From Vallitaleaceae bacterium (GTDB lineage: Bacteria > Bacillota > Clostridia > Lachnospirales > Vallitaleaceae), in the NCBI GenBank assembly GCA_028277605.1, contig JANQFZ010000072.1:30379-94378 (forward strand): 64,000 nt of DNA. Direction: 5' to 3'. Of the stretch, positions 17,636 to 26,418 are shown in pieces (the stretch's first letter is position 1; each line of letters opens with the position of its first letter). The notes under the pieces were generated by a model. The model did no database searches, was not told the origin of the DNA, and saw only the letters and a list, made by a program, of their open reading frames with translations. The position numbers and the translations under genes are program-made.

Positions 17636-19294
17636 CTATTCAATTCTTAAGGCTTTTAACTGCTCCCAAATATCTAAGTCCACTTCATTATGATTATTAT
17701 AATCTGGTATATTCCCAATTTTCCATAAGGAAATGCGGTGGATATCGAACATCTTAGCTACCTTAAGCTTTTCAAGAACACTTTGAGTATTTTCATACCA
17801 TATCACATTTTTTACACCTGTATCTTCATTGGTATAGACAGCGCAGGGGTTTTGGTAAGTTTTATTAAAATGGATGCTTGTCCCATCTTTTATTAATCGA
17901 TTATAAATCTTATCATAGGTAGGTCTCCAAGCATTTTCATTGATTACTACACCATCATCGACCTCCCATTGCACGGAGTCAAAGCTAATTTGCAACATGA
18001 TCTTTTCTTTATCTAAAACACCACTGGCTTCATCTGTTATTGATTTTAATGCTTCATATATTTCATGTATAGGTGTTAATGGCGTAGTGGTATAGCCTTG
18101 ATTTCTATAAGCCGAGCTTAGTTTTTTCGCGTTATAGTCATGTGCCATTAGTATTATCTTATCTGCTATTTCTCCTATTACCTTATAATCATAGCCATTA
18201 TAGGAGGATTGGCTTGGATGTACAGCTACGAGCAGTCGTTGATTATTCAACTCCAACGCTTCTTTTAATTGTAACAAAAAAAGATTAAAGGCTGATTTGG
18301 TTTCTTCTCCTTTGAGTTGCTCAAAATCAATGACGATGCCATCAAACTCCAAGTTTTTGGTAACTTGTACAAGTTCTTCTGTTATAGATGTCCAATACTT
18401 ATTTTCTTGGAGAAAGTACTCTAATACACCTATTGCTTCCAATTGCGTAGCTACTTTCTCATTCCAGATGGATGTAACCATAAAGTATTTCTCTTGCTCA
18501 TGGTTTAACCTTCGTTCTTTTATAGTATCATAGTCTTTAACATCAAGATAATAGCTATCTTTGGTCTCATCATATTTAAGAAGACCCAAATCATAGCTTA
18601 CTGAATCGAATTGCGTTACTATATCTTGTTGGTGATGGGAACGATAAGAATAAAACCCATGCAGCTCTTGAATGGGTTTATTTAGCTTATCAGCCATACG
18701 TATTAAAATAGCTGCTGCTTCCTCTCTTTTTGCTGTTCCATAAGGGTTAAAAAGTGAATCCCCTACACCCTTAACGATACCTATCTCTTCTGCTATTTTT
18801 ATGTAGCCAATATTCCTATCTACATCCTTAAACGAACTAGTCATTTCTTTAAATTGTTGTGCTAACCCCTCATAACCAAGCGTTCTTACAATCATAATTG
18901 CCATTTCTTCTCTCGTAATTGGCTCTGATGGAAAAAAGAAATCTTCACTAGGTTCAATAACTCCTTGCTTAATAGCTGTTTCTATATAGCCGTAAAACCA
19001 TGCTGTCTTATCCTTATTATCCCTAAAACTACCTTCTTCAGGTTCATCAATTTCCCAATCCATAAGTCTAACTAGAAAAGCAATGAACTCACTTTTGGAT
19101 AGAGTCTCTCCTATACCAAAAGCATTACTATTCTTCCCTTTTGTTATTCCTAGTGCTTTAAGCTTATGAACATATTGATCAGCCCAATGTCCCAAGGGTA
19201 CATCTGAAAAACGCTCATTACTACCATTAACAATATGTACTGGTACTGTCAAGCAAACCAAGAGCATTATTAATACTACAACTCTAACTTTCAT
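17636..19294 (-). CDS. SLH-domain surface protein with GH18-like glycosidase domain
   Basis: A 552-aa exported protein. A signal peptide (VRVVVLIMLLVCLTVPVHIV) is followed by three S-layer homology repeats (about 28-210; FSDVPLGHWADQYV, FRDNKDKTAWFYGYIETAI, FKDVDRNIGYIKIAEE) that bind secondary cell-wall polymer. The C-terminal 310 residues are GH18/YaaH-like, with the catalytic-type strand FDGIVIDFEQL (Glu as acid) and conserved MAHDYNAK. It should stay on the cell surface and act on N-acetylglucosamine-containing polymer, perhaps the organism's own wall. Start at 19294 follows AAAGGAG. Ends convergently with the ECF gene. Confidence 0.85.
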   Translation of the reverse strand: MKVRVVVLIMLLVCLTVPVHIVNGSNERFSDVPLGHWADQYVHKLKALGITKGKNSNAFGIGETLSKSEFIAFLVRLMDWEIDEPEEGSFRDNKDKTAWFYGYIETAIKQGVIEPSEDFFFPSEPITREEMAIMIVRTLGYEGLAQQFKEMTSSFKDVDRNIGYIKIAEEIGIVKGVGDSLFNPYGTAKREEAAAILIRMADKLNKPIQELHGFYSYRSHHQQDIVTQFDSVSYDLGLLKYDETKDSYYLDVKDYDTIKERRLNHEQEKYFMVTSIWNEKVATQLEAIGVLEYFLQENKYWTSITEELVQVTKNLEFDGIVIDFEQLKGEETKSAFNLFLLQLKEALELNNQRLLVAVHPSQSSYNGYDYKVIGEIADKIILMAHDYNAKKLSSAYRNQGYTTTPLTPIHEIYEALKSITDEASGVLDKEKIMLQISFDSVQWEVDDGVVINENAWRPTYDKIYNRLIKDGTSIHFNKTYQNPCAVYTNEDTGVKNVIWYENTQSVLEKLKVAKMFDIHRISLWKIGNIPDYNNHNEVDLDIWEQLKALRIE

Positions 19295-19567
19295 AGTTTT
19301 CTCCTTTAATGTCACATTTTCTTCCGCTTTTATTAGTTTTACATTTATTTTTAATTAATCCTAAACCTACTTAAATTATACTGGTCTAATCGGATATGTC
19401 AATAAAGGATTATTTTAGCTGAATATATAAGTTAAATCATTTGAAGTAAAGAATTTTAATCGAAAAAATTATTTTCACAGAGAATTAATAGTTTGATTTT
19501 AAATAGATACGTTATAAGATAGGAAACTAAACACTATAATACTGCCTATTAAATGGAGATAGAGCTT
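19295..19567. other. AT-rich intergenic stretch without a visible gene
   Basis: Between the SLH protein start and the bioY terminator I see only AT-rich sequence. It should hold the promoter of the SLH gene, but no clear consensus boxes or reading frame with a ribosome site could be picked out. Confidence 0.4.
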
Positions 19568-19593
19568 AAAAAAGGACTGCATAAAGCAGTCCT
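19568..19593 (-). terminator. Rho-independent terminator after bioY
   Basis: GGACTGC and GCAGTCC form a perfect stem around ATAAA, and the minus strand continues with six T. It lies just past the stop codon of bioY. Confidence 0.9.
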
Positions 19594-19601
19594 AATCTTT
19601 G

Positions 19602-20171
19602 TTAGCTGGTTTGTACTCTATACAGTAAATTTTGTTTCCTTAATGCATTTCGAACAAAATAAGCAACTAATGAGCCTACAACCATTTTTATAATATCTGG
19701 TACAATAAACGGTAAAACTCCTGATACTATAGCTGTATTCATATCTAATTTTGCTATAATCATCATTTGAATAACTCCAAAGGCATAAATAATTATCAAC
19801 CCTATCAACATAGAAAAGAGCATAATAATATATTGTAACCAACGATTAATAGTTGTTACATTATCAACAATAAGACCAATAACAAATGCCGCAGCAATAA
19901 ACCCAAAAATATATCCTCCTGTTATGCCAAATAGTACCCCTGGTCCAGCAGTAAAACCTGAAAAAACTGGTAATCCTATGAGACCTAGTAAAGTGTATAT
20001 GACCATAGATAAAAATCCCATCTTGGCACCTAACACAGCTCCTGTGACACCTACTGCTAATACTTGTAACGTAATCGGTATAGGAGTAATTAATAAAGGT
20101 ATTTTAACTATAGACAATACTATAGTAATAGCAGTAAACAAGCCTACATAGGCTATTTCTTTTGTTTTCAT
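19602..20171 (-). CDS. bioY: Biotin transporter BioY (ECF S component)
   Basis: A 189-aa integral membrane protein that binds biotin and delivers it through an ECF energising module. BioY landmarks: IPLLITPIPITLQVLAVGVTG near residues 24-44, LGAKMGFLSMVIYTLLGLIGLPVF, and the glycine-rich GPGVLFGITGGYIFGF. Six helices are expected. The gene is monocistronic with its own terminator. A BirA-type palindrome lies about 50-80 bases upstream, so biotinylated BirA should repress it when biotin is plentiful. AGGAGG is seven bases before ATG at 20171. Confidence 0.95.
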   Translation of the reverse strand: MKTKEIAYVGLFTAITIVLSIVKIPLLITPIPITLQVLAVGVTGAVLGAKMGFLSMVIYTLLGLIGLPVFSGFTAGPGVLFGITGGYIFGFIAAAFVIGLIVDNVTTINRWLQYIIMLFSMLIGLIIIYAFGVIQMMIIAKLDMNTAIVSGVLPFIVPDIIKMVVGSLVAYFVRNALRKQNLLYRVQTS

Positions 20172-20222
20172 CTTTCTACCTCCTCATTATGTACAAGTTT
20201 ATTTTACACAGAAAAACATAAA

Positions 20223-20253
20223 TTGTCAACCGCTCTTTTTGATTGGTTAACAA
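20223..20253. promoter_or_regulatory. BirA-type biotin operator upstream of bioY
   Basis: TTGTCAACC (20223-20231) and GGTTAACAA (20245-20253) are near-perfect inverted half-sites separated by 13 bases, extendable by one more A-T pair each side. BirA sites have the same half-sites with a slightly longer spacer, commonly 14-16. Position before a biotin transporter supports the assignment. Confidence 0.75.
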
Positions 20254-20320
20254 TAAGGTCGAGTATTCATAACAATGGCTATATCAAAGGCTACAAACAT
20301 CATGCCTATATAGCTATAGA

Positions 20321-20656
20321 TTATATGCTCCAATAGCCATTAATTAATATAAAGACATGGATAATTAGTAAAAACAAATTAAGTCCTATGCCCATATGAG
20401 CATAGTATTTGTTAGTATCCTTTGAACCTATACCAATAAAAGCAAAGACGAGTCCAGCTAAAGTTGTTAGTATACTGAACAACTCCAATACCCCTATAGT
20501 TATTGGACCTTGATAACTCTCTGTAATAGTACTTACAGAAAGAATAACCGCTCCTAGAAATATCAATAATGAACAAACCGCTAGTACAGAGGAAACTATA
20601 CCACTACGTGTATGCTTTTTCTTATTTAAGCTAAAAGTCTTTGTTTTTCTTTTCAT
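20321..20656 (-). CDS. Small four-helix membrane protein, DUF6142-like
   Basis: A 111-aa membrane protein: a basic N terminus (KRKTKTFSLNKKKHTRSG) and hydrophobic segments at about 19-41, 52-72 and 85-108. The Lys-rich start followed by SGIVSSVLAVCSLLIF resembles a Clostridia family annotated DUF6142, whose role is unknown. Start chosen at 20656, where AGAGG is six bases upstream; an in-frame ATG 18 bases earlier has a poor site. It lies directly after the VanZ-like gene at 20682 and the two are probably co-transcribed. Confidence 0.65.
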   Translation of the reverse strand: MKRKTKTFSLNKKKHTRSGIVSSVLAVCSLLIFLGAVILSVSTITESYQGPITIGVLELFSILTTLAGLVFAFIGIGSKDTNKYYAHMGIGLNLFLLIIHVFILINGYWSI

Positions 20657-20681
20657 AGTAGACCTCTTTCTCATGTACGAC

Positions 20682-21161
20682 CTAAGTTTTTTTCTGTTTA
20701 AGGAATAAGCCTCTTAAAATCTTATAGAGAATGTACCCTACTATACCCCCTAATGTATTGAGAATAATATCATCAACATCAAAAACACCAACGGCAAATC
20801 TATATTGAATGAGCTCCACACTTAGGCTAATGAATGCTGATAGAGTTAATATTTTTATCAATCCTCTTGTTCTATGAAAAATAACAGGAATAAAATATCC
20901 CATAGGTATAAATGCTATGATATTACCAGCAAGATTGGTAATAAGCACACTAATGTTTACATAATTTCTATACTTAATATAATTATTGATTGTTTTAAAG
21001 AACTGTAAATTAACATTCTTGGTATACATTTCAGTATTAACTCTACCGTAAAACGGACTAAGAAATAAAAAATAAGATAATATGATAATATAGGCTAAAA
21101 AAAGCAGGATGCTTATCCCTTTGATTAACTGTTTAATACCACTAGTAACTTGGATACCCAT
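20682..21161 (-). CDS. VanZ-family membrane protein
   Basis: A 159-aa membrane protein with four predicted helices. VanZ-type features are the first helix followed by LSPFYGR, then ITNLAGNIIAFIPMGYFIP, a central SLSVELIQY and the characteristic FDVDDIILNTLGGIVGYILYK. VanZ raises teicoplanin resistance in enterococci, but most homologues have no proven function and may act at the envelope. No other glycopeptide-resistance gene is nearby, so resistance should not be assumed. GGAGGG precedes the ATG at 21161; the gene at 20656 follows. Confidence 0.8.
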   Translation of the reverse strand: MGIQVTSGIKQLIKGISILLFLAYIIILSYFLFLSPFYGRVNTEMYTKNVNLQFFKTINNYIKYRNYVNISVLITNLAGNIIAFIPMGYFIPVIFHRTRGLIKILTLSAFISLSVELIQYRFAVGVFDVDDIILNTLGGIVGYILYKILRGLFLKQKKT

Positions 21162-21393
21162 TCCAGCCCTCCAATTTTATCTTTAGTAATTCTAAAGGCT
21201 TAATTTAAATCCTAATTAACACTTCTAAAGCTATTATAGAGTAATAGAAGTGTGAATACAAGTAGAATACAAGCTAACATATTATGTTTCTTTTAATATA
21301 ACGCACATTCTGATTAATGGTTCATATACTATAGTATACAAAAGATGACTAGGACAAGCACTGCATATCAATTTAATCCTCCGCAACTTACAC

Positions 21394-21423
21394 GTATAGG
21401 GTACAGTTATCTGTACCCTATAC
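21394..21423. terminator. Perfect 13-bp hairpin at a gene end
   Basis: GTATAGGGTACAG and CTGTACCCTATAC pair perfectly around TTAT. The hairpin covers the stop codon of the minus-strand gene at 21418. There is no T tract after it on either strand, so termination is uncertain; 3'-end protection of the transcript is another reading. Confidence 0.5.
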
Positions 21424-22125
21424 AACTATAGTTATTTCAAACACTAAATAATGATAGAGCCTGTTCATTTCTTCTGTCTTAAAGACCTGACAAATCAAAT
21501 GTTTTTCTAAGTCGTAGTCATCTCCCTCTTCATAGTCCATTGGAAACAACACCGTTGTTGAATATTTTCGTTTGGTCTTAGCTATTTCATCTAATTCCTC
21601 ATGCTCTTCATCTGTTCGAACCATTCTTTTCTTAAAGAAATTATTATCTAAGGAATAGTGAATAATAAATTCAACCACTCCTTCAACAGATAAAACATAA
21701 CGATTTTGAATGGTATCTTTACTTATTTCTGTTTGATCTATCTTTATATCTATACTTACATTATCAACAGTTACAATTTGATAGTTGTCCTCTTCAATAA
21801 AAAAATCGCCTTCTATTTCTACTAGTTGAGAACTTCTTGCTCTTACAAAACTCTCCATGACTTCTATTTTTATTGTAGAACACCCTATAGCTTTTCCACT
21901 TAAAAAAACTTCTATTGAAAAAGTATCCTGTCCAATAAATTCCTTGTTTGGTATATAAACCCAATACCCTTCTTTCTCTACATGGGCTGTACCATTTTGG
22001 GGTTCATCTTTTAATGCAAAGCTCAGATGCTCCTTAGGTGCTCTCTCTACAACTACCTGACCTGATAATTTATTGGACTGATATATCGCTAATTCATAAT
22101 TTGGAATTATTACTTTATGTTCCAT
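21418..22125 (-). CDS. Ig-like-domain protein of unknown function
   Basis: A 235-aa protein with no signal peptide. Residues 20-80 match cadherin-like bacterial Ig repeats: ALKDEPQNGTAHVEKEGYWV, then YIPNKEFIGQDTFSIEVF. The remaining residues are beta-rich and acidic, including VVEFIIHYSLDNNFFKKRMV, ending in YLVFEITIVV; a second Ig-like sandwich is likely. Such folds usually mediate binding. Lack of an export signal is odd for an Ig protein and recalls spore-coat or envelope proteins assembled from the mother cell, but that is speculation. Monocistronic, ending in a perfect hairpin. Confidence 0.6.
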   Translation of the reverse strand: MEHKVIIPNYELAIYQSNKLSGQVVVERAPKEHLSFALKDEPQNGTAHVEKEGYWVYIPNKEFIGQDTFSIEVFLSGKAIGCSTIKIEVMESFVRARSSQLVEIEGDFFIEEDNYQIVTVDNVSIDIKIDQTEISKDTIQNRYVLSVEGVVEFIIHYSLDNNFFKKRMVRTDEEHEELDEIAKTKRKYSTTVLFPMDYEEGDDYDLEKHLICQVFKTEEMNRLYHYLVFEITIVV

Positions 22126-22225
22126 CTCTCATCACCCTTATACTTTTGCTTCATTATATGATGCAAATCCATCGGATGATAACATTTATTCAACATTTTT
22201 CGTAATCCATCACAACTGAAATGGT

Positions 22226-23641
22226 TTAAATCTTATGCACCTTCATTAAGTTTGTTCCTCCAGATGACCCTGCAGGAACGCCAGCTGTTATAACCGTCAA
22301 ATCACCTTCATTTACATATCCCATTTCCTTGGCTTTATGAACAGCAATTTCTAGAAGTTCGTCTGTATCGTCAACCTCTTTAATTAATAAAGGGATAACT
22401 CCCCAGTATAATAACATTCTTCTCTGAATTTTTTCAAGAGGCGTTACTCCAATAATGGGTGCTTGGGGTCTAAACTTTGACACCATTCTTGCAGTTGTCC
22501 CTGAATAAGTAGCGCTTATGATTGCCTTTGCTTCTAGCCCTTGAGCTGTGGCGCAGGATGAAAAACTCACAGAGTTTTCAATATTCATTTTCCTATCATA
22601 CTTTCTTTTTTTAAGAAGCATGGTATAGTCGAGTGAGTTTTCTGTCGTTTCAGCTATTTTGTCCATGGTTGTTACAACCCCAGCTGGGTTAATGCCTACT
22701 GCGGTTTCACCTGACAGCATAACGGCATCTGTTCCATCGTAAATAGCATTGGCTACATCTGTTACTTCTGCTCTTGTTGGACGACAATTTCTAATCATAG
22801 AATCTAGCATATGAGTAGCAATAATAACTGGTTTACCTGCAAGATTACATTTTTTTATGATTGTTTTCTGCATGATAGGTACCATTTCTGTTGGTATTTC
22901 GACACCTAAGTCACCTCTTGCAACCATTACGCCATCTGTATAACGAATAATCTCATCAATATTATCAATACCTTCTTGGTTTTCAATCTTAGCAATAACT
23001 TGAATATCTGGCGCACCATTATCTTTTAACAAACTTTTAATTTCTCTAACAGCCTCTGCACTTCTTACAAAAGAAGCTGCAATAAAATCTATACCATGTT
23101 TTATACCAAATAAAATGTCTCTTTTATCTTTTTCAGTAATTGCAGGTAATTTAATTTTTACATTAGGTATATTCATACCTTTTTTATTACCTAACACACC
23201 GCCATTGACAACAATACAATGAATTTTATTCTGCTCAACATTCTGTACCCTTAGTTCAATTAAACCATCATCAATAAGGATGGTATCATTAACTTGAATA
23301 TCATTTGGTAATTGCTTGTAAGTTACACTACATTGAGTATGATCCCCTAAAATATCTTCTGTTACTAAAGTAAAGGTCTGACCAGTTACAAGGTTAGCTT
23401 CCCCTTCTTTGAATTGTCCTATTCTAATTTCAGGTCCTTTAGTATCTAATAAAATAGCTATAGGTATCTTTAATTCTTTTCTAACTTCTTTAATCATAAT
23501 AATCCTATTTAATTGTTCTTCATAACCAGCATGTGAAAAATTTAACCTAGCAATATTAAGACCTGCTTTCACTAAAGCAGTGAAGACTTCTTTAGCCTCT
23601 GATACTGGACCTATTGTTCCAATGATTTTTGTTTTTCTCAT
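22226..23641 (-). CDS. pyk: Pyruvate kinase
   Basis: A 471-aa glycolytic enzyme that makes pyruvate and ATP from phosphoenolpyruvate and ADP. Landmarks include MRKTKIIGTIGP, GLNIARLNFSHAGYEEQ, AILLDTKGPEIRIG, the catalytic Lys context IQVIAKIENQEGIDNIDEI, VARGDLGVEIP and the signature DVANAIYDGTDAVMLSGET. It ends with the C domain GVPAGSSGGTNLMKVH and lacks the extra phosphohistidine domain seen in Bacillus and some Clostridia (about 585 aa). AGGAGG precedes ATG at 23641. It is alone, not paired with pfkA as in many Firmicutes. Confidence 0.96.
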   Translation of the reverse strand: MRKTKIIGTIGPVSEAKEVFTALVKAGLNIARLNFSHAGYEEQLNRIIMIKEVRKELKIPIAILLDTKGPEIRIGQFKEGEANLVTGQTFTLVTEDILGDHTQCSVTYKQLPNDIQVNDTILIDDGLIELRVQNVEQNKIHCIVVNGGVLGNKKGMNIPNVKIKLPAITEKDKRDILFGIKHGIDFIAASFVRSAEAVREIKSLLKDNGAPDIQVIAKIENQEGIDNIDEIIRYTDGVMVARGDLGVEIPTEMVPIMQKTIIKKCNLAGKPVIIATHMLDSMIRNCRPTRAEVTDVANAIYDGTDAVMLSGETAVGINPAGVVTTMDKIAETTENSLDYTMLLKKRKYDRKMNIENSVSFSSCATAQGLEAKAIISATYSGTTARMVSKFRPQAPIIGVTPLEKIQRRMLLYWGVIPLLIKEVDDTDELLEIAVHKAKEMGYVNEGDLTVITAGVPAGSSGGTNLMKVHKI

Positions 23642-23765
23642 TGATTCAGCCTCCTAATAATTTGTCAATAATTTAAGTAAAAAACAGCAATATAATAAAT
23701 CTATCAGCTATCCATTAACATCTTAGAACAGCTGTCATTCTTTATTATTCTCCCACCAATTCAAT

Positions 23766-23801
23766 AAAAAAAGTAATCTATAAAACCATCTTATAGATTA
23801 C
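23766..23801 (-). terminator. Rho-independent terminator after the 53-aa membrane ORF
   Basis: GTAATCTATAA and TTATAGATTAC form a perfect 11-bp stem around a 7-base loop, followed on the minus strand by seven T. It lies 15 bases after the stop of the small gene at 23816, which supports that gene being real. Confidence 0.85.
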
Positions 23802-23815
23802 TCTATTTTTTATGT

Positions 23816-23977
23816 TTAGTCAATTAATTGCTTCCTTAATCTTAATAAGTTACTTACGTATACAATAGACATAATACCTAACACAATATCGCTAATTATG
23901 GGCATTATCTCTAATATCACATTGGTTTTCCCTTCTAAATTAACATTATTGTATAGCTTATCACTATAATATATCAT
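23816..23977 (-). CDS. Small membrane protein, 53 aa
   Basis: A short frame starting MIYYSDKLYNN, with a hydrophobic stretch (about residues 20-46, VILEIMPIISDIVLGIMSIV onward) and a basic tail LLRLRKQLID. AGAAGGAG lies seven bases before the ATG and a strong terminator follows, so the unit looks complete: ribosome site, small frame, terminator. One membrane helix is predicted. I do not recognise a family; small single-helix proteins of this size include toxins and regulators of membrane complexes, but nothing here distinguishes these. Confidence 0.6.
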   Translation of the reverse strand: MIYYSDKLYNNVNLEGKTNVILEIMPIISDIVLGIMSIVYVSNLLRLRKQLID

Positions 23978-24296
23978 TCTGTTCTCCTTCTACATGCCTA
24001 TCTATCAAACTTAAGAGAAATTTTAATTACCAATGTTACAAAAATATTTTAATTTCTATTAACCAATAAAAAATATTAGTGTAATTATACTTACACAAAA
24101 TATTGTAAGTTATGTTCTTATATATCTATATCTTGTATAGGAAACGAATTATTCTTGGTTTTGTGGAATACCCTTATTATAGCATTATCGATAGATATTT
24201 TTCAATAATTATTATAAATTTTATGGTATTTTCTAGTGTCACTGTATGTACTACAAAAACATATAGTGTAGTGACATTAATTTTAAGGAGTTCATG

Positions 24297-24908
24297 ATGA
24301 ATAATAACACTTCTTATGTACGGTTACTTCATGCATCCCCCAATGCTCCAGCGGTCGATGTATTTGCTAATGGAAATTTGATTGGCGATGATCTAAGATT
24401 TGGTGAGTTTACAAATTATCTACCTATACCTCCAGCAGAATATCAAATAGAAATCTTTCCAGCTATGGGACCTAAGCAGTCAGTGCTTAGTGAAGAAATA
24501 ATTATTCCAGATAATACTATATTAACAGTTGCTGTCATAGGTGAATTGCCCAATATTGAACTCTATGCTATCGTTGACCCTAAAGAACAATTGTCCTTAA
24601 ATATGACTGGTTTAAGGTTCGTTCATTTATCTCCTAATGCACCACCAGTTGATATTCGGCTGCCTAATGGTACTATTCTGTTTGATGATGTTAGCTATCG
24701 AGAGGTTACCGATTATCTTGAGGTTCCACCAAGAACGTATACTGTAGAAGTCGTACCAACTGGAACAGATAATGTTGTTCTTTATGTTCCTAATATCAAT
24801 TTAATGGGGAACAGATTCTATACGGTCTATGCTGTTGGATTAGTTAACGATGAGCCAGAGCTGCAAGTACTGATTCCATTAGATGGCAACTCATATATCA
24901 ATGTATAA
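24297..24908 (+). CDS. DUF4397 tandem-domain protein
   Basis: A 203-aa protein with two DUF4397 repeats. Each begins with the same motif, YVRLLHASPNAPAVDVFANG near residue 5 and LRFVHLSPNAPPVDIRLPNG near 104, followed by a Y-x-E-x-P block (NYLPIPPAEYQIEIFPAMG; DYLEVPPRTYTVEVVPTGT). In other bacteria these beta-sandwich domains are extracellular or cell-wall linked; here no signal peptide is seen, so location is uncertain. Start: second of two adjacent ATG codons, 6 bases after AAGGAG. The 3' end meets a perfect hairpin shared with the convergent LysM gene. Confidence 0.8.
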   Translation: MNNNTSYVRLLHASPNAPAVDVFANGNLIGDDLRFGEFTNYLPIPPAEYQIEIFPAMGPKQSVLSEEIIIPDNTILTVAVIGELPNIELYAIVDPKEQLSLNMTGLRFVHLSPNAPPVDIRLPNGTILFDDVSYREVTDYLEVPPRTYTVEVVPTGTDNVVLYVPNINLMGNRFYTVYAVGLVNDEPELQVLIPLDGNSYINV

Positions 24909-24909
24909 C

Positions 24910-24941
24910 AAGATTAGGAGCTGAAAACAGCTCCTAATCTT
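24910..24941. terminator. Bidirectional hairpin between convergent genes
   Basis: AAGATTAGGAGCTG and CAGCTCCTAATCTT pair perfectly (14 bp) around AAAA. It follows the DUF4397 gene by one base and overlaps the stop codon of the LysM protein on the other strand. No T tract follows, so efficiency as a terminator is uncertain. Confidence 0.6.
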
Positions 24942-26235
24942 ACATAATCCTTTTGTTAGGAATAAAATTCTCTTGTAATAATACCCAATTCTGAGGAGCT
25001 TCTCTACCTAAAACCCAATAGAAAAAACCTTTTAAATCTAGTTCTTTCACTAAATCCATTTTAGCTTGAATACTTCTCGCATCATCGAACCATACCTCAT
25101 GAACTTTTCCATCTTCATCTATATAATTAAAATAAGGCGCTTGAGCTTCATTATCATACTTTATTTCTACCTGGTATTGATTAGCAAGTGCATATGCCTC
25201 TTGAAAGCTTATTGCTTTTGCAAATTGACCTCCTTTGACATAGGGCAGTGTCCAGTCATATCCATACAGAGGTATTCCCATCATAATTTTTTCTCTAGGA
25301 ACAACAGACATTGCATATTCCATAACCTTACGAACCTCATTTAGGGGAGATACTGCTCTAGGTGGTCCACCTGACCAGCCCCACTCATAGGTCATAAAGA
25401 AAATAAAATCAACGATTTTACCTTGTTCTTCGTAATCGTGCCCTTCATAGAGTACACCAATTTGATCCTCTCTATTTTTGGGAGCTAATGCTGTTGATAT
25501 GGTATAATTTCTTCCTTCTGATTTCAATTTTTCACTTGCTTTTCTCAAAAATTCATTGTATGGCTCTCGATTTTCAGCTCCTAAATATTCAAGGTCAAAG
25601 TCTATACCCAAAAATCCTTTTGCTTCCATAAGTTGTATTGCTTCATCTAGAAGCTTATCTTGAAGATTCGGGTCAGATAAAATAGTTGTAGCCAATTCCG
25701 TACTAAATTGTCCTTCTTCAATATTAGTAATAACCATCAAAGGGACAACATTGTCTTCATAAGCAGCGTTAATAATAGGTTCATCTCCAAAAAGAGGGGT
25801 TAACGTACCATCTCTGTTCATTTTATAGCTGAATAGATTCAAATAAGTTAAGTTCTCGCCAATTTCGTTAACTGTTTCGACCGAGCGCTGACCCGTTATA
25901 TCAGGATCCAAATAAGCGCCTATATCCACTCTTTCTTTAGGCTGCTGCGGAATATAAATAGGTACTCCTACTGGTAACTGATTTGGATTAGGAATACCAT
26001 TAATCCTCGCTAATGTCTCCACTGGAACATTATACTTCATGCTGATTGAATACAACGATTCTCCAGGCTGTACATAATGATAACCCCCTTGTATTGGGAT
26101 TAAAAGGGTCTGACCTATTGAAAGCTGACCTGGGTTTGGCAATTCATTAATAGTAATTATATCCTCAATATCAACCCCAAAAGCATTTGCAATGGTATAT
26201 AAAGAATCCCCAGCTTGAACTGTGTAGATTTGCAA
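24940..26235 (-). CDS. LysM-GH18 spore cortex-lytic-type glycosidase (SleL/YaaH-like)
   Basis: A 431-aa protein with two LysM repeats (about 1-48, YTVQAGDSLYTIANAFGVD; 52-96, HYVQPGESLYSISMKYNVP) and a GH18 domain (about 102-425). The catalytic strand is GFLGIDFDLEYLG (DxDxE pattern complete), and the domain ends GLKGFFYWVLG. This order is that of SleL/YaaH, an N-acetylglucosaminidase acting on cortex peptidoglycan fragments during germination. No signal peptide, as in spore SleL proteins made in the mother cell. Start is TTG at 26235 after AAGGA. Supports a spore-forming host, together with the Csp-like protease at 49851. Confidence 0.9.
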   Translation of the reverse strand: MQIYTVQAGDSLYTIANAFGVDIEDIITINELPNPGQLSIGQTLLIPIQGGYHYVQPGESLYSISMKYNVPVETLARINGIPNPNQLPVGVPIYIPQQPKERVDIGAYLDPDITGQRSVETVNEIGENLTYLNLFSYKMNRDGTLTPLFGDEPIINAAYEDNVVPLMVITNIEEGQFSTELATTILSDPNLQDKLLDEAIQLMEAKGFLGIDFDLEYLGAENREPYNEFLRKASEKLKSEGRNYTISTALAPKNREDQIGVLYEGHDYEEQGKIVDFIFFMTYEWGWSGGPPRAVSPLNEVRKVMEYAMSVVPREKIMMGIPLYGYDWTLPYVKGGQFAKAISFQEAYALANQYQVEIKYDNEAQAPYFNYIDEDGKVHEVWFDDARSIQAKMDLVKELDLKGFFYWVLGREAPQNWVLLQENFIPNKRIM

Positions 26236-26334
26236 TGTTTTTCATCCTTATATTTTTTCTTAATAAAAGTATATTCAAAGTCAAGCTTAATGTTTAGAAA
26301 ACAGCTTATCTTTATTTTAAATGGATAAACACAC

Positions 26335-26382
26335 AAAGTAAGCATGACAAACAACACTTCTTAGCTACCATGCTTACTTTTT
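26335..26382. terminator. Hairpin with T tract between ilvE and the LysM gene
   Basis: AAAGTAAGCATG and CATGCTTACTTT pair around a 22-base loop; five T follow on the plus strand and a T-rich stretch follows on the minus strand. It lies just after ilvE, the minus-strand gene upstream, and probably ends that transcript. Confidence 0.5.
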
Positions 26383-26418
26383 GCATACTAATTTTATTTT
26401 ATTTTTAAATCCTAAAAG

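Noticed and set aside
24112..24297. A 61-codon frame upstream of the DUF4397 gene
   Set aside because: No ribosome site; the peptide is a random-looking hydrophobic string and the region more likely holds the promoter and leader.
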